A DNA stretch of 64,000 nt from Bradysia coprophila. Its lineage: Eukaryota; Arthropoda; Insecta; Diptera; Sciaridae. Below the pieces are notes generated by a model that was not told the DNA's origin, ran no database searches, and worked only from the letters and a program-made list of their open reading frames with translations. The stretch is from assembly GCF_014529535.1 (NCBI RefSeq), contig NW_023503320.1, positions 1 through 64,000 of the forward strand, in the 5' to 3' direction. Position numbers and translations under genes: made by a program. Below, one piece after another: positions 20,335 through 32,800 of this stretch; the first letter of the stretch is position 1; the number at the start of each line of letters is the position of its first letter.

Positions 20335-22978
20335 TTAAACAGTTCTCCAAATTGGTTTTAATCTTGTTTCATTGTCATAAATTATACTACTCGAAGGTTG
20401 TTCGTCTTTATCTAAAAATTCACCGTCTACCTCCACACTCGGAAGCCACTCGACATCTTCTTCAACATTATAGCGGACTACAACTAACGACTCATTCCCT
20501 CGTGTTCCGAGAATTTTCACAGGCTTAACGATCTTTATGTTTTTTTTACAAATAAAATTGTCTTTCAAATGTCGTTTCATCGAGACAACGGAACTGAAAT
20601 ATTGATTGCACGAGCATGTTCGTGAATCGAGTTTTGATTGCACCGAAGGACAATAGGTGTCATAAATGGCATGTGAATGCCCAATCTTTTGTAGTGCCAG
20701 CGTCACGAATAATGACGCATAGTTTTCAATATCGTTGATGTTGGCGTGTTTCAATCCTTCGTTTGACTGTATTATAGGCGACGGTGGTGGCAAGCCGTCC
20801 TTGGGCAGAAATCGAAACAGAGAACTACGCCTTGGTTTACAGCAACGATTGTCAGAACATTTGAGTATTTGAAGCAAATACTGAGACTGATGCACATGTC
20901 GGCTGCACCACTTTTCGTCCTTCGAGATGATCGATGCCTGATCGATATCAGATTGTTCAGGCTTTATATAACTGGAAGTTAAGTAGCAAACAATAAGGTT
21001 TCAGAAAATGTCGTTTCCTGTCAGATACTCACTCAGCTACAGTCAAATGTCCATCAATAAGTGTATCTGACCAGACTTCTGCTAGAGCCTTGCCGGTGTA
21101 TGAGAAATTCTGCTTCTCCAATTCTATATCAACAGTTTGTCCCTGACTGTTTAGGTGAGTGCCATAGTGATCGTGCGGAAGTATCAGGCCTGTCAATGCT
21201 CTGCTTAAAGGTCCGGTTGAAGGCACTACGTCCTGGTGCATTGCACGCGATCATGATGGCATCTAAGTCTAGTTGCACGAAATGATGAACTGCCATGCTA
21301 ATAACCTTTTCGTAACGCGGATTTTCGTCTGGCCCACCTGTTTCAACACATTTTATAGCATTTATATAAAAAAAACTGTCGAAAATCAATATTTACCGTC
21401 CACAATACAAACAAGAACCGGTTTTGGTTTCAGTTTTCCACCGATCGTCGTATGTGTAAATTCGCTGAATTCAGACTTTTCGTAGATCTGTTCCAAATCC
21501 CGTGCGTGCGAAAAAGCTGTAGACGAAGAGTGCTTGGATGACCTGCACAAAAATCGTTGTAGGCTCATATGCAGTTTCTAGAGTAAGCATTACCTTATAG
21601 CCACAAACGTTGGACCTGAATAGCTTATCGCTGACGCATCGCCACCACCGTTTGCCTTAATTTGACAGAATCCATAAACCGATGGAGTCAGTTTGTGTCC
21701 TTTCGCTATCACAAAGTCGTGATCGGGAAGCTTGACTCTACAAATTATTTTTGAGATAACTTATTGCTATGAACTTCTATAACAAATTAACTGATCTGAT
21801 AAATACCTGTACTCCATGTGCATTAGCAATGGCGCTTGTTTGGATGCCGCTGGTAGGCCTATTGCAACCTTAGCTTTGTCATCCTGGCTAATGTATGTCA
21901 CTTCATTCGGCCCTAATAACGAAGCCATACTGTCAATATGACTGATTGTTGTTTTGGCAAACCTTCCGTCCATATGATCTTTATGCAAGTCGTTGTCAGG
22001 TCGGATTAGCTTCACTGGAACAGAGTTGACATGACGCTTTCCTTCGGTTGAATTAGCTCTCTTAGGCAATAGTCTCAAATACGTTGCACTCCGTGACAAA
22101 TTATAACCATAATCTTCGCGCAGTTTTGTTACTAGATCATCAAGGGTTTTTACTGTTCTTATGGAATCGTCTCGACGCCTCTCGTGCGCTGCAGACCCAT
22201 GCATGGCCAAGTCAATAATAGCTTTTAAAAGATACGGCTGATCTTCTTCGATACGTGGTCGGCCCACTTTGCCTCGAATGCTCAATTTCTTCTTTAGATC
22301 TGGATTATTTTCGCATGCATTTTCAAGCGAAGCCTTTTTTCTAAGGCGTCGTTTCCGGTGTCGAATCATATCACGCTCTTTCTTTTTTAGTCGTTTCCTT
22401 AATGCTTCTAAATTCTTTGTCTTTAATTTCAGTTCACTTTCCATATTTTCGGTCAACAGTCCACAATCTCGACGCATTTTCAATGCTTTAACATCTGATA
22501 GTAACACCACAATCTCACTTTTTATGCTGCATTGAGCTGGAGTTGGGTTGGCTTTAACGCTCTGTACCTGGTCGGTTACATCGATTTGTGTTTCTTTGTT
22601 TGATGGTGCACCTTCTTCTTCAATAACATTCGAGGCGGCTGTTTTTTGAGAAGTCGTTGGATGTACTATTTCTTCATTTTCGACAACGGGACTTGATCGA
22701 TTTGTCGATTCTTCAGGTGCTTTAACACTAAAACCATTTCCTTTTTCACTGGCACGAAGCCAAAGTGTATGAAGACTAACCTGCTTTCTTGCCTTAATTT
22801 TATTTAGTTCAGAAATTCTAGCCTCAATTAGACTAGCAACATTTGAATCGTTTTTGATGTTTGACCAAATGTTGTTCACATTGTCCTGAATCGATTGTTT
22901 CGATTTTGTTTCGGAATATGCTTTTGAATAAGCACAAAATAAGTCTTTATACAATTTTCCTCTATTGATGGAACTCAT
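20335..22978 (-). pseudogene. Five-exon transposase gene of the TIR transposon, one frameshift
   Basis: Exons on the minus strand: 22978-21807, 21737-21594, 21542-21397, 21337-21033 and 20971-20335. All four introns (51-69 nt) begin GT and end AG, and codon phase is kept across each. The N-terminal region has a basic coiled coil (near residues 190-240) and a GRPR motif. Likely acidic catalytic residues are in ISQDDKAK (about 366) and CIVDGGPDENP (about 487); ILPHDHYGTH lies further on. In exon 4 the frame changes near 21205-21217, between the SAFNR-like and PLSRALTG-like stretches, so this copy has lost a number of bases not divisible by three. An AATAAA (20331-20336) overlaps the stop codon. 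The start ATG lies one base after the stop of the upstream ORF; an in-frame ATG at 23014 is an alternative. Confidence 0.82.
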
Positions 22979-22979
22979 T

Positions 22980-23333
22980 TTAATCACGCAACACGTTGAG
23001 TAATACGAGATCACTACTGATTATTGACCATTCAGGTCTAATTTGATTTTTTTGGAAATTTTCAAGTTTTTCTTGTAAATATTGTAGGATATCGTTCAAC
23101 AATTGTTTTAATTTTTCACGCACGCTGCGGACGTCACTATCTTCATTGTTCTCAATAATTGAATTGATTCTTTCTAAGTCACGTAATATATCACTAATTG
23201 AATCTGGTATATTTTCGTAGGGAATTAAATCACAAATACTCGCTTCGAATGCATATTTTTGTTTTAATTCTTTCAGTTTATTGTCACAACGTTTGTTTGC
23301 CATTTTATATCGAACACATTTAGAACGCGCCAC
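22980..23333 (-). CDS. Small ORF 1 of the TIR transposon, 117 aa
   Basis: An intact ORF directly upstream of the transposase, ending TAA with the transposase ATG one base later (TAAAATG). It is rich in E, D, K, L and I, and a heptad-like stretch (about residues 45-95) suggests a coiled coil. A second ATG at codon 11 may be the true start. I do not recognise a family. It may be a separate accessory protein read by termination-reinitiation, or be joined by splicing to the transposase in some transcripts; no splice site is evident. Confidence 0.55.
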   Translation of the reverse strand: MARSKCVRYKMANKRCDNKLKELKQKYAFEASICDLIPYENIPDSISDILRDLERINSIIENNEDSDVRSVREKLKQLLNDILQYLQEKLENFQKNQIRPEWSIISSDLVLLNVLRD

Positions 23334-23582
23334 GATGACCGATATCTATCAACTGATTGCTAACAGCAGAGAGAGAAGAGAATTTTATTTTGCAACCACC
23401 AACGCTTAGATATTCTTTTATCTATTGTTTACTCCCCAAACCTGTTATCAACAACATAGTGTAAATTGTAAAATTGAAGGCTGCACTTTGTGCTTTCGAA
23501 AAAATCGTTTTATTACAATAAAACTAAATATGTTGGAATTAAATTTCAATTTTTTCTATTTTAAAAAATTCGTGCGTAATTT

Positions 23583-23642
23583 CAGGGGGGGGAGGGGGGT
23601 GTGCCAAAAGCGTGCGAAAGCGTGCAAGGGGGGAGGGGGGGG
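23583..23642 (+). repeat. G-rich subterminal repeat, right end
   Basis: GGGGGGGGAGGGGGG, then AAAAGCGTGCGAAAGCGTGC, then GGGGGGAGGGGGGGG. It is the partner of 20236-20310 and lies in the same orientation, unlike the TIRs that enclose it. Confidence 0.8.
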
Positions 23643-23873
23643 TCAAAAATTCCGAATTTTGAGAGTGCGCAATTTGTGAATGGCCCCTTTGACGATATCA
23701 AAGTCACTGTAGAGTAGTGATAATTGGGCGTTTATAATTGTTAAAACTTGGAGCCTTGTTCAGGTCCAAAAATCTCAAATTGGCCTCATGTTTCAGTAAA
23801 GACAATACAACCACACCGTAAATATGGAAGACGAAATGAATGAAATTCCACTTTTATAAAAAAAAACACGCAA

Positions 23874-26800
23874 TTAATCCGAAATTTTATTACTTTCCGA
23901 CATGTTCGTAAGAGTTTTCTTTGAAATTTTAACTTTATATTCCACAATGTAGTAGCAAATAATACCTATCGTTCCAACTGCAATTAAAATATATAATTTC
24001 GGTCTAATACACAAATGATTGGACGCCAAATAAGCAATTGCAATTCCCGACGATTCCCACAAACGATAATTTGCGAATGCTGCCTCCCCTGCAGAGGGAA
24101 ATAAGATGCCGTAGAGTGCATTAATTTGGCATTGGAAAATAGAATCGGCAAGTCCCCATGCTATGGAGATAAGGTAGAAAACTATTGGTGTAGATGGATT
24201 AGGCGTCCACCAGAGCCAAACAAAAATAACGATTATGTTGGTTGTATATGCTGCTGTAAATAATGGTAGTCGTCCCGTCCACTTTAATATCCATCTTTGT
24301 AGATAGCTCATCAATGTATTCGCAATTCCGCCGGAAATGAAAATCCAGCCGATGTTCTCAACGTTAATCGAGCATGTGATGTACGCCTGACAATTTTAAT
24401 TGGTGATTCGATTACTATTCTAATTGAAACGAATGAATTACGTTGTTATACATACCAGAGTGTAATCTGCTACTAGGAAGCCTAGAGAAACGATACGATA
24501 GAAACGATATGATCATTTACATCCGTGATGCCTAATACCTAGTTAAGCCAAAGCAATGTACGTCATATTTGTCATATTTGAATAAGTTTTATAAACTTTG
24601 AGCTACTTTTGGATTGTATTGAAAGGAGCCGTTAGAACAGTCAGAAGGTTCCCTGCGACTGAGTCCCGTACGCTACTAAACCACACCTTTATGCGTCCGT
24701 AACCACAATGCTTACTTGATATTATTGCCCGCTCAGCCCAAGTGCGGCACGGTCAATTTACTGGAAGTATTCATCTTAAAAATGAAGTAGTTTTAGACCC
24801 GTACGAAGTACTGGGGTCTTATAGCTTTACGCATACGTTTGTAACACGTCGAATTGGACTCCCTGAGTAAGGGAAAACCTATTGTGGTTGTCCAGAGATG
24901 CCAAATCAGCGAGAAAAAAAATGTCCGTCTGTCCGTCCGTCCGTCCGTCTGTCTGTCTGTCTGCACAATAACTTGAGTAAAACGCATCCGATTTTGAAAA
25001 TTATTTTTTTTCCCCGTTTAATAATGTCAAAAGACAAGCTAAGTTCGAAGATGGGTGATTTCGGGTCGACATCTGCCGAGCTGGGGCCCAATAAGTTCTC
25101 TAGGGTTTTTCGCATGTATCTCCGGACATTTAAACGCTACACATGTTAGCAGATACAGAAAATGAAAGGTATTTACAATACGAATCGGCCAAAATTTTTT
25201 TTTTTGAAAATTGGATAACCAACACGTGAATTAGAGCCCTTGATGTGAACCAGTCACAGGGCGGCAGGCAATTATTGCTTGTAGGTCGGCCACATGAGAA
25301 CCGATTTCGACTACTTTAGCTTTAGTAGATAGGTATTGACCGTACCAATCAGGGAAAAAAAAAGTTTATGAAATTAGGTTGACCGGAGCGTGAGCTATGT
25401 CCCTTGGAGTGAGCTCATATCCGGCTACTCGGCCGTACAGTGAAGGTGGTGTTTTTATTAATATCTCGAGTAAACTTTGACCGAATTTCATGAATTTTTA
25501 GCCCCGTACGAAGTACGAAGGGGCTTATAGGATTACGATGCCGTGTGTAATTGATGGAATTCGAAGCAGACGGTAAGGGCAAAGTGTTTGCCTATGTTCA
25601 TAGATGACGAATCCGCAATAAAAATTTTGGCCGTCTGTCCGTCTGTCCATCTGTCCGTCCGTCTGTCACGTCGATATCTTGAGTAAATCAAATGCAATTT
25701 CAATTTTTTTTTTTCCCTGAAAGATAGTCAAAATAGTGAGGCTAAGTTCGAAGATGGGCGATTTTGGGTCGACCCCTCCCGAGCTGTGGCCCCATAAGTG
25801 ATTTAACGTTTTCCGAAGATATCTCTGGCCATTTAAAGGCTACACTTGTAAGTGATACGTCAAATCAAAGGTATTTATAATACCGATCGACGAAAAAAAA
25901 GTTTATGGAAATTGGATGACCGACTCGTGAGTTAGACCCCTTGGTGTGAACTAGGTACAGGGCGGCAAGCCGTTTTTGCTTGTAGGCTGGCCAAATTTGA
26001 ACGGAGTTAGATAGATTTTGCTTTATTAGATAGGTATTGACCGTACCAATCCGGGAAAAAAAAGTTTATGAAATTCGGTTTACCGGAGCGTGAGCTAGGT
26101 CTCTTGGAGTGAGCTTATATGTGGCTACTCGGCCGTACAGTGAAGGTTGTGGTTTTTAGCCCCGTACGAAGTACGAAGGGGCTTATAGGATTACGATGCC
26201 GTGTGTAATTGATGGAATTCGAAGCAGACGGTAAGGGCAAAGTGTTTGCCTATGTTCATAGATAACGAATCCGCAATAAAAATTTTGTCCGTCCGTCCGT
26301 CTGTCACGTCGATATCTTAAGTAAATCAAATCCGATTTCAAAAAAAAATTTTCCCCTGAAAGATAGTCGAAATAGTGAGGCTAAGTTCGAAGATGGGCGA
26401 TTTTGGGTCGACCCCTCCCGAGCTGGGGCCTCATAAGTGATTAAACGTTTTCCGAAGATATCTGCGGCCATTCAAAGGCTACACATGTAAGTGATACGTC
26501 AAATAAAAGGTATTTACAATAACGATCGACAAAAAAAAAGTTTATGGAAATCGGATGATCGACTCGTTAGTTAGACCGCTTGGTGTGAACTAGATACAGG
26601 GCGGCAAGCCGTTTTTGCTTGTAGGTTGGCCAAATTTGAACGGATTTAGATGGATTTTGCTTTATTAGATAGGTATTGACCGTACCAATCAGGGAAAAAA
26701 AAGTTCATGGAATTCGGCTTACCGGAGCGTGAGCTAGGTCTCTTGGAGTGAGCTTATATGTAGCTACTCGGCCGTACAGTGAACGTGGTGTTTTTTGTTA

Positions 26801-29800
26801 ATATATCGAGTAAACTTTGACCGAATTTCATGAATTTTTTTTTTGTTTGAAAGGTATTATTGAATGTAAAGCACTAATTTCCACCTCCTAACAAAATGGC
26901 CGTCGGCCGCCATTTTGGATTTTTGTAAAAACAATAGAAATCGGTGAAAATGATACTTACAAAGTTACTGATCAGTGGGAAGTGATTGGTTATGTGTGTG
27001 GGGTGTTTCAAGCATCCCAAATATGGATATCTATTTATAAATATATACAGCTATATTGAGCTATATAACGGTGTAGATAGTTCTTTTGAGCTATATACTA
27101 GCATATTTATTAGTAAAATGTTTATTTATAGGTAAATATAGGTTAATATAAATTGTTGCAAAAATTTTTAAGTTTGGGTTACAGTTGAAAGGAACGTCGT
27201 ACGGGGCTTCGTAATTGCGCTATGCGCAATTTTTAAGACGTGCACATTTCATAAGAATTTTAGGTTAGTACGGGTTTGTACGGGGCTAAGTCGCAGCAAA
27301 CGCTCCGACTGTTCTGACGGCTCGTTTTTTGTTTGAAAGGTACTAACGAATGTAAAGCAGCCGTTTTACTTTCCACCTCCCAACAAAATGGCCGTCGGCC
27401 GCCATTTTGGATTTTTGTAAAATCAATATAAATCGGTGAAAATGATACTTACAAAATCACTGATTAGTGGGAAATGAGTGGTTACGTGTGTGTGGTGCTT
27501 CAAGGATCCCAAAAGTGGATATCTATATATAGATATATATAGCTATATTGAGCTATATAACGGTATAGATAGTTATTTTGAGCTATATAGTAGCACATTT
27601 ATCAGTAAATTGTTTATTTATAGGTAAATATAGGTTAATATAGGACTGAGGAAATTTTAGGTCAATTTGAAATTTGTTTTACGTTTGAAAGGAACATCGT
27701 ACGGGGCTTCGTAATTGCGAAATGCGCAATTTTTAAGACGTACAAATTTCATAAGAATTTTACTTTACCGACGTTTACGGGGGCAGTAGACTTACGGTAA
27801 GAGGAGGTCGACCTACCAACTAGGGTCACGTGCGCAATAGATGTACGGGTTCGTACGGGGCTCATTCGCAGCAAACGCTCCGACTGTTCTGACGGCTCGT
27901 TTTTTGTTTGAAAGGTATTAATAACTGTGAATCGTCAGTACTATTTCCAATCTCCTAACAAAATGGCTGCCGGTGGCCATATAAAATTTTAGTAAAATTG
28001 GAATATCTGGGTAAAAGGAGTTTATGAAAGTTAACTTCGTACGGGGCTGTCTATATTGCCTCCGGCAATTTATTTGTACATGATAACTAGGCAAAGAGGG
28101 GATAATGTGAATGATATTAAAGGGCGAATAGCTTTTTAGTAGAGAAGAAAATGAAGTAAGAGAAATGAAGAGTTTCACATTAAAAGCTTTTGATACGAAT
28201 AGGTGTTTCGTACGGGTCGGCGTTAGCTATGTTTTCTTATAGTTAAATATTGCGTGGGAGGCGTGGGAGGGGCTTTGTTTTTATTGCCCTATGTTGTAGT
28301 ACCTTTCAACTAAATCGAAAATCTACGATATAATTTTAGGAAAAAATCCTCACAAATTCTTCAAATTTCTTGAATCCTAGAACTGTCAAATTACCTTCCA
28401 TGTAAAACAAAAATTGTCTAAATCGGATGAAATGTACTTGGTTTATGTGCAAAAAATACTAAGGGCCTTGTAGCCTTCCTGGCTTCTTACTTACGATCCA
28501 CGGACATGATTTTAAAACATATCAAACACCAACTCATTGCCACAATGAGGCGGATCCGTATGAGATCATTTCAAAATAGTTGTAGGTGTTAAAATAGAAG
28601 ATTTATAAGAATGTTACAATAAATTTATGGCATTGTTAGAAAAAAGAATCCAAAATTGAAACACCAAAAAATTGATTGACAGTTTCACAATAAATAAATC
28701 AAATGACAGAAATTACGAAGAAAAGAAAAACATTCACGTCAACACCATCAAGGTGTTGGACATTGAAATGTAAGGATTTCTACTTTCCAAATTATAATAG
28801 AAGTGTATTGACAACACAACTTTTGATAATTTATAATTATTTCGCTATTTTGTCTATAAAAAATATTAACCACTAACCATTTAGTTGTGGTCACAATCAT
28901 CAAAGCAATATGCTTCATATCAAAGCCTCATTCTGTTACTTTAGTTTAGTAGACTAAATGCAGCACATACACACATGCATACGTATGTGCAATTTTTACA
29001 TTGACGCTGGCTGCCCTGTACATTTTTAGCCCCGTACGAAGTACTGGGGGCTTATAAGATTAATATGCGGTTTGTAACATGTTGAGTTGGAAGCAGACGG
29101 TAAGGGCAAAGCATTTGTCTATGTTCATAGATAACGAATCCGCAATAAAAAAAATGTCCGTCTGTCCGTCTGTCCGTCTGTCCGTCTGGCCGTCTGTCCG
29201 TGACCCCTCTAGCTTGAGTAAATCACAACCTTTTTTCAAAATTCTTTTTTTCCCCGATTGGTATCGACAAAAGTAAGGTCAGGTTCGAAATACGCACGCA
29301 ATAGCTTCTTGTTATATATCAAATGAAAGGTATTGACGAGTAGAACAAAGTTGCTGAACATCGTTTTTGGGTAAGATGCAACGCGGGCTTGTTGGGATTG
29401 CTCAAAGGTCGTTACTCGGCCCTAAGTGTTTTTTGCACATAAATCGAGTAAATCTCATCCGATTTTGCTAGTTTTTGTTTCATTTGAGAGATGATTGAAT
29501 ACCGAATGGAATAAAGGCAAAAAATTTTGGGTTTCTAAAATAATGTCGTAAATTGTTGGTTTTATTTGAGAGGTACTTCGTACGGGCTTTCATAATTGCG
29601 CTATGCGCAATTTTAAAAATGAACACTTTCAGTAAATTTGACCATGCCCAACTTGACTTGCATTTTGGTAACAGACGCATTAGAGGGTTGTAGACGTATT
29701 AGGATTCCGGGCGTATTACGACTACGGTATTACGGGTCGTACGGGGCTAAGTCGCAGCAAACGCTCCGACTGTTCTGATGCCTTGTTTTTATTGCGGATT

Positions 29801-32800
29801 CGTTATCTATGAACATAACCAAATGCTTTGCCCTTACCGTCTGCTTCCAATTCAACATGTTACAAACGACATATTAATCTTATAAGCCCCCAGTACTTCG
29901 TACGGGGCTAAAAAATGTCCGTGTGTCCGTCCGTCCGTCCGTCTGTGACCCCTCTAGCTTGAGTAAATCACAACCTTTTTTCAATTTTTAGCCCCGTACG
30001 AAGTACTGGGGGCTTATAAGATTAATATGTCGTTTGTAACATGTTGAATTGGAAGCAGAGACGGTAAGGGCAAAGCATTTGTTTATGTTCATAGATAACG
30101 AATCCGCAATAAAACAAATGTCCGTCTGTCCGTCTGTCTGTCTGTCCGTCTGTCCGTGGCCCCTCTAGCTTAAGTAAATCACAACCTTTTTTCAAAATTC
30201 TTTTTTTCCCCGATTGGTATCGACAAAAGTAAGGTCAAGTACGAAAATGGGCATGGTAGGGTCAGCCCTTCCAGAGCTAGGGCCCTATAGGTGTTTTTCA
30301 GTCTTTCGACGATTTCTACCGAAATACGCACGCAATAGCTGTTTGTGATATATTAAATGAAAGGTATTGACGAGAAGAACAAAGTTGCTGAACATCGTTT
30401 TTGGGTAAGATGCAACGCGGGCTTGTTGGGAGGGCTCAAAGGTCGTTACTCGGCCCTAAGTGTTTTTTGCAAGTAAATCTCATCCGATTTTGCTAGATTT
30501 AGTTTTTTATGAAAGGTAATTGAATACCGAAAAGAACGTGTCGAAAAAAGTTTCAAATTTTGACCCTTGGACTAAGGCCGGTACTCGGCCCTAAGTATTT
30601 TTTGCACATAAATCGAATAAATCTCATCCGATTTTGCTAGTTTTTGTTTCATTTGATTGATAATTGAATGCCGAATAGAATTATGGCAAAAAAAGTCTCA
30701 AATTTGGGCCCTTGGACTAAGGCCACTACTTGGCCCTAAGTGCTTTCTGCACATAAATCGAGTAAATCTCATCCGATTTTGCTAGTTTTTGTTTCGTTTG
30801 AGAGACAATTGAATACCGAAAAGAACGTGGCGAAAAAAGTTTCAAATTTGGCCTCTTGGACTAAGGCCGCTTCTCGGCCCTAAGTGTTTTTTGCACATAA
30901 ATCGAGGAAATCTCATCCGATTTTGCTAGTTATTGTTTCATTTGAGAGATAATTGAATGCCGAATAGAATGATGGCAAAAAAGTTTTAAATTTGGGTCCT
31001 CGGCCTTAGTCCGTTACTCGACCCTAAGTGTTTTTTTTTTCACATAAATCGAGTAAATCTCATCCGATTTTGCTAGTTTTTGTTTCATTTGAGAGATAAT
31101 TGAATGCCGAATAGAATGATGACAACAAAGTTTCAAATTTGGGCCCTTGGACTAAGGTCGCTACTCGGCCCTAAGTTTTTTTTTTGCACATAAATCAAGT
31201 AAATCTCATCCCATTTTGGCTGGATTTAATTTTTTATGGAAGGTAATTGAATACCGAAAAGAACGTGGCAAAAAAGTTTCAAATTTGGGCCCTTGGACTA
31301 ATGCTGTTACTCGGCCCTATGTGTTTTTGCACATAAATCAAGTAAATCTCATCCGATTTTGCTAGTTTTTGTTTTGTTTGAGTGATAATTGAATATCGAA
31401 AAGAACGTGGCGAAAAAAGTTTCAAATTTGGTCCCTTGGACTAAGGCCGCTGCTCGGCCCTAAGTATTTTTTGCACATAAATCGAATAAATCTCATCCGA
31501 TTTTGCTAGTTTTTGTTTTGTTTGAAAGATAATTGAATACCGAAAAGAACGTGGCGAAAAAGTTTGAAATTTGGTCCCTTGGACTAAGGCCGCTTTGTGG
31601 CCCTAAGTGGTTTTTGGTAGGAGGAAGGTAATTAAATACAAAGAGAACGTATTGAAAAAAGTTTCAAATTTGGGCCCCTCGACTAAGGCCGCTTTGTGGC
31701 CCTAAGTGGTTTTTGTTCATAAATCGAGAATATTTCATCAGATTTTGCTACTTATTGTATCTTTTGACACATAATACCCAAGAAAATTGGTAAAAAAAAT
31801 GTAAATTCGGATTACTAAAATTACATCGTAAAATTTTGTTTTATACTTGAGACGTACTTCGTACGGGCTTTTGTAATTGCGCTAAGCGCAATTTCAAAGA
31901 TGAACACTTACAGTCAATTTGCAAAAATAGGCAATAATGTCAAGTACGCAATAAGATTTCGGAAGCATTTTGATTACGGACGAATAAGGGTTACAGGCTT
32001 TTTAAGGCTACGGACGAATAATGGTTTTGGGCAAAATAGATTTACGGGTTGTACGGGGCTCATATCAGTCGCAGCAAACGCAAGGACTGTTCTGATGCCT
32101 TGTTTTGCCTAAATCTCGAGGAAACGACCGAATTTTATGCATTGATTTATTTGACGACTGTTTTAAAATGACCGTTTTTTCTGGATTTCAGTAAAAATGA
32201 AATATCTTGGTAAAATACTTCAAGAGATGCTGTCAAGGCATCCATTTAACAACATCCATAACTATATATAGCTATATTCGGCCATACACAACTAAATTGA
32301 GCTGTATAATGGCATATTTAGCTGTTCATTTTTCATATAAAGGTACACAGGTTTTGCACAGGTTTGTCAACATCTTTCTCTCTCTATTTCTCTTTCGATT
32401 TAAAACAGACCTACATTGTTTTGGCTTTTACCACTGAAGGCAGTCTCACCTTGCTCTAAACCGGAATAGACAGTGATCATTATCAGAAATAATTGATTTG
32501 GATTTTTCATCTGGCGAAAAGTGCTTGTCAATAGTTTCATTGATGCATCTTTGTCTAAATGTCTTCTACAAAAAATTCTTGAGATTGAAACATTAACCCA
32601 CTTCTGTTATCGTACCTGTTGCTAATATCTAATGGATCCACGAAGAACGCTACAAGAGCGATTGCACCTAGTGCACACCCCAACAATATTCCCGACAGAA
32701 TATTCACTCGTAACCTTAAATTATTGTCATCACTATCAGCGTCATCTGCAGTAGAATTGGATACAACCATGCCAGGGCAAAAATTTGCACCGCATCGATT

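Larger units (their letters stand above)
20205..23687 (-). mobile_element. Cut-and-paste DNA transposon, 3483 bp, 25-bp perfect TIRs
   Basis: GGGGCCATTCACAAATTGCG... (20205-20229) is perfectly repeated in inverted orientation at 23663-23687. Immediate flanks share TTT on both sides, so the duplication may be only 3 bp. Inside, on the minus strand, lie a 117-codon ORF and a multi-exon transposase gene. Just inside each TIR is a G-rich block that lies in the same orientation at both ends. The protein resembles a family of hypothetical transposases I associate with Hydra and aphid genomes. I cannot assign a named superfamily; a 3-bp TSD and GGG ends would be compatible with Zator but this is a guess. 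Confidence 0.88.

Noticed and set aside
30430..31750. Regular 145-bp repeats (also at 43330, 45040, 47250, 51470, 54440) considered as a CRISPR-like array
   Set aside because: The whole unit repeats with no unique spacers, and the context is a eukaryotic mobile element.
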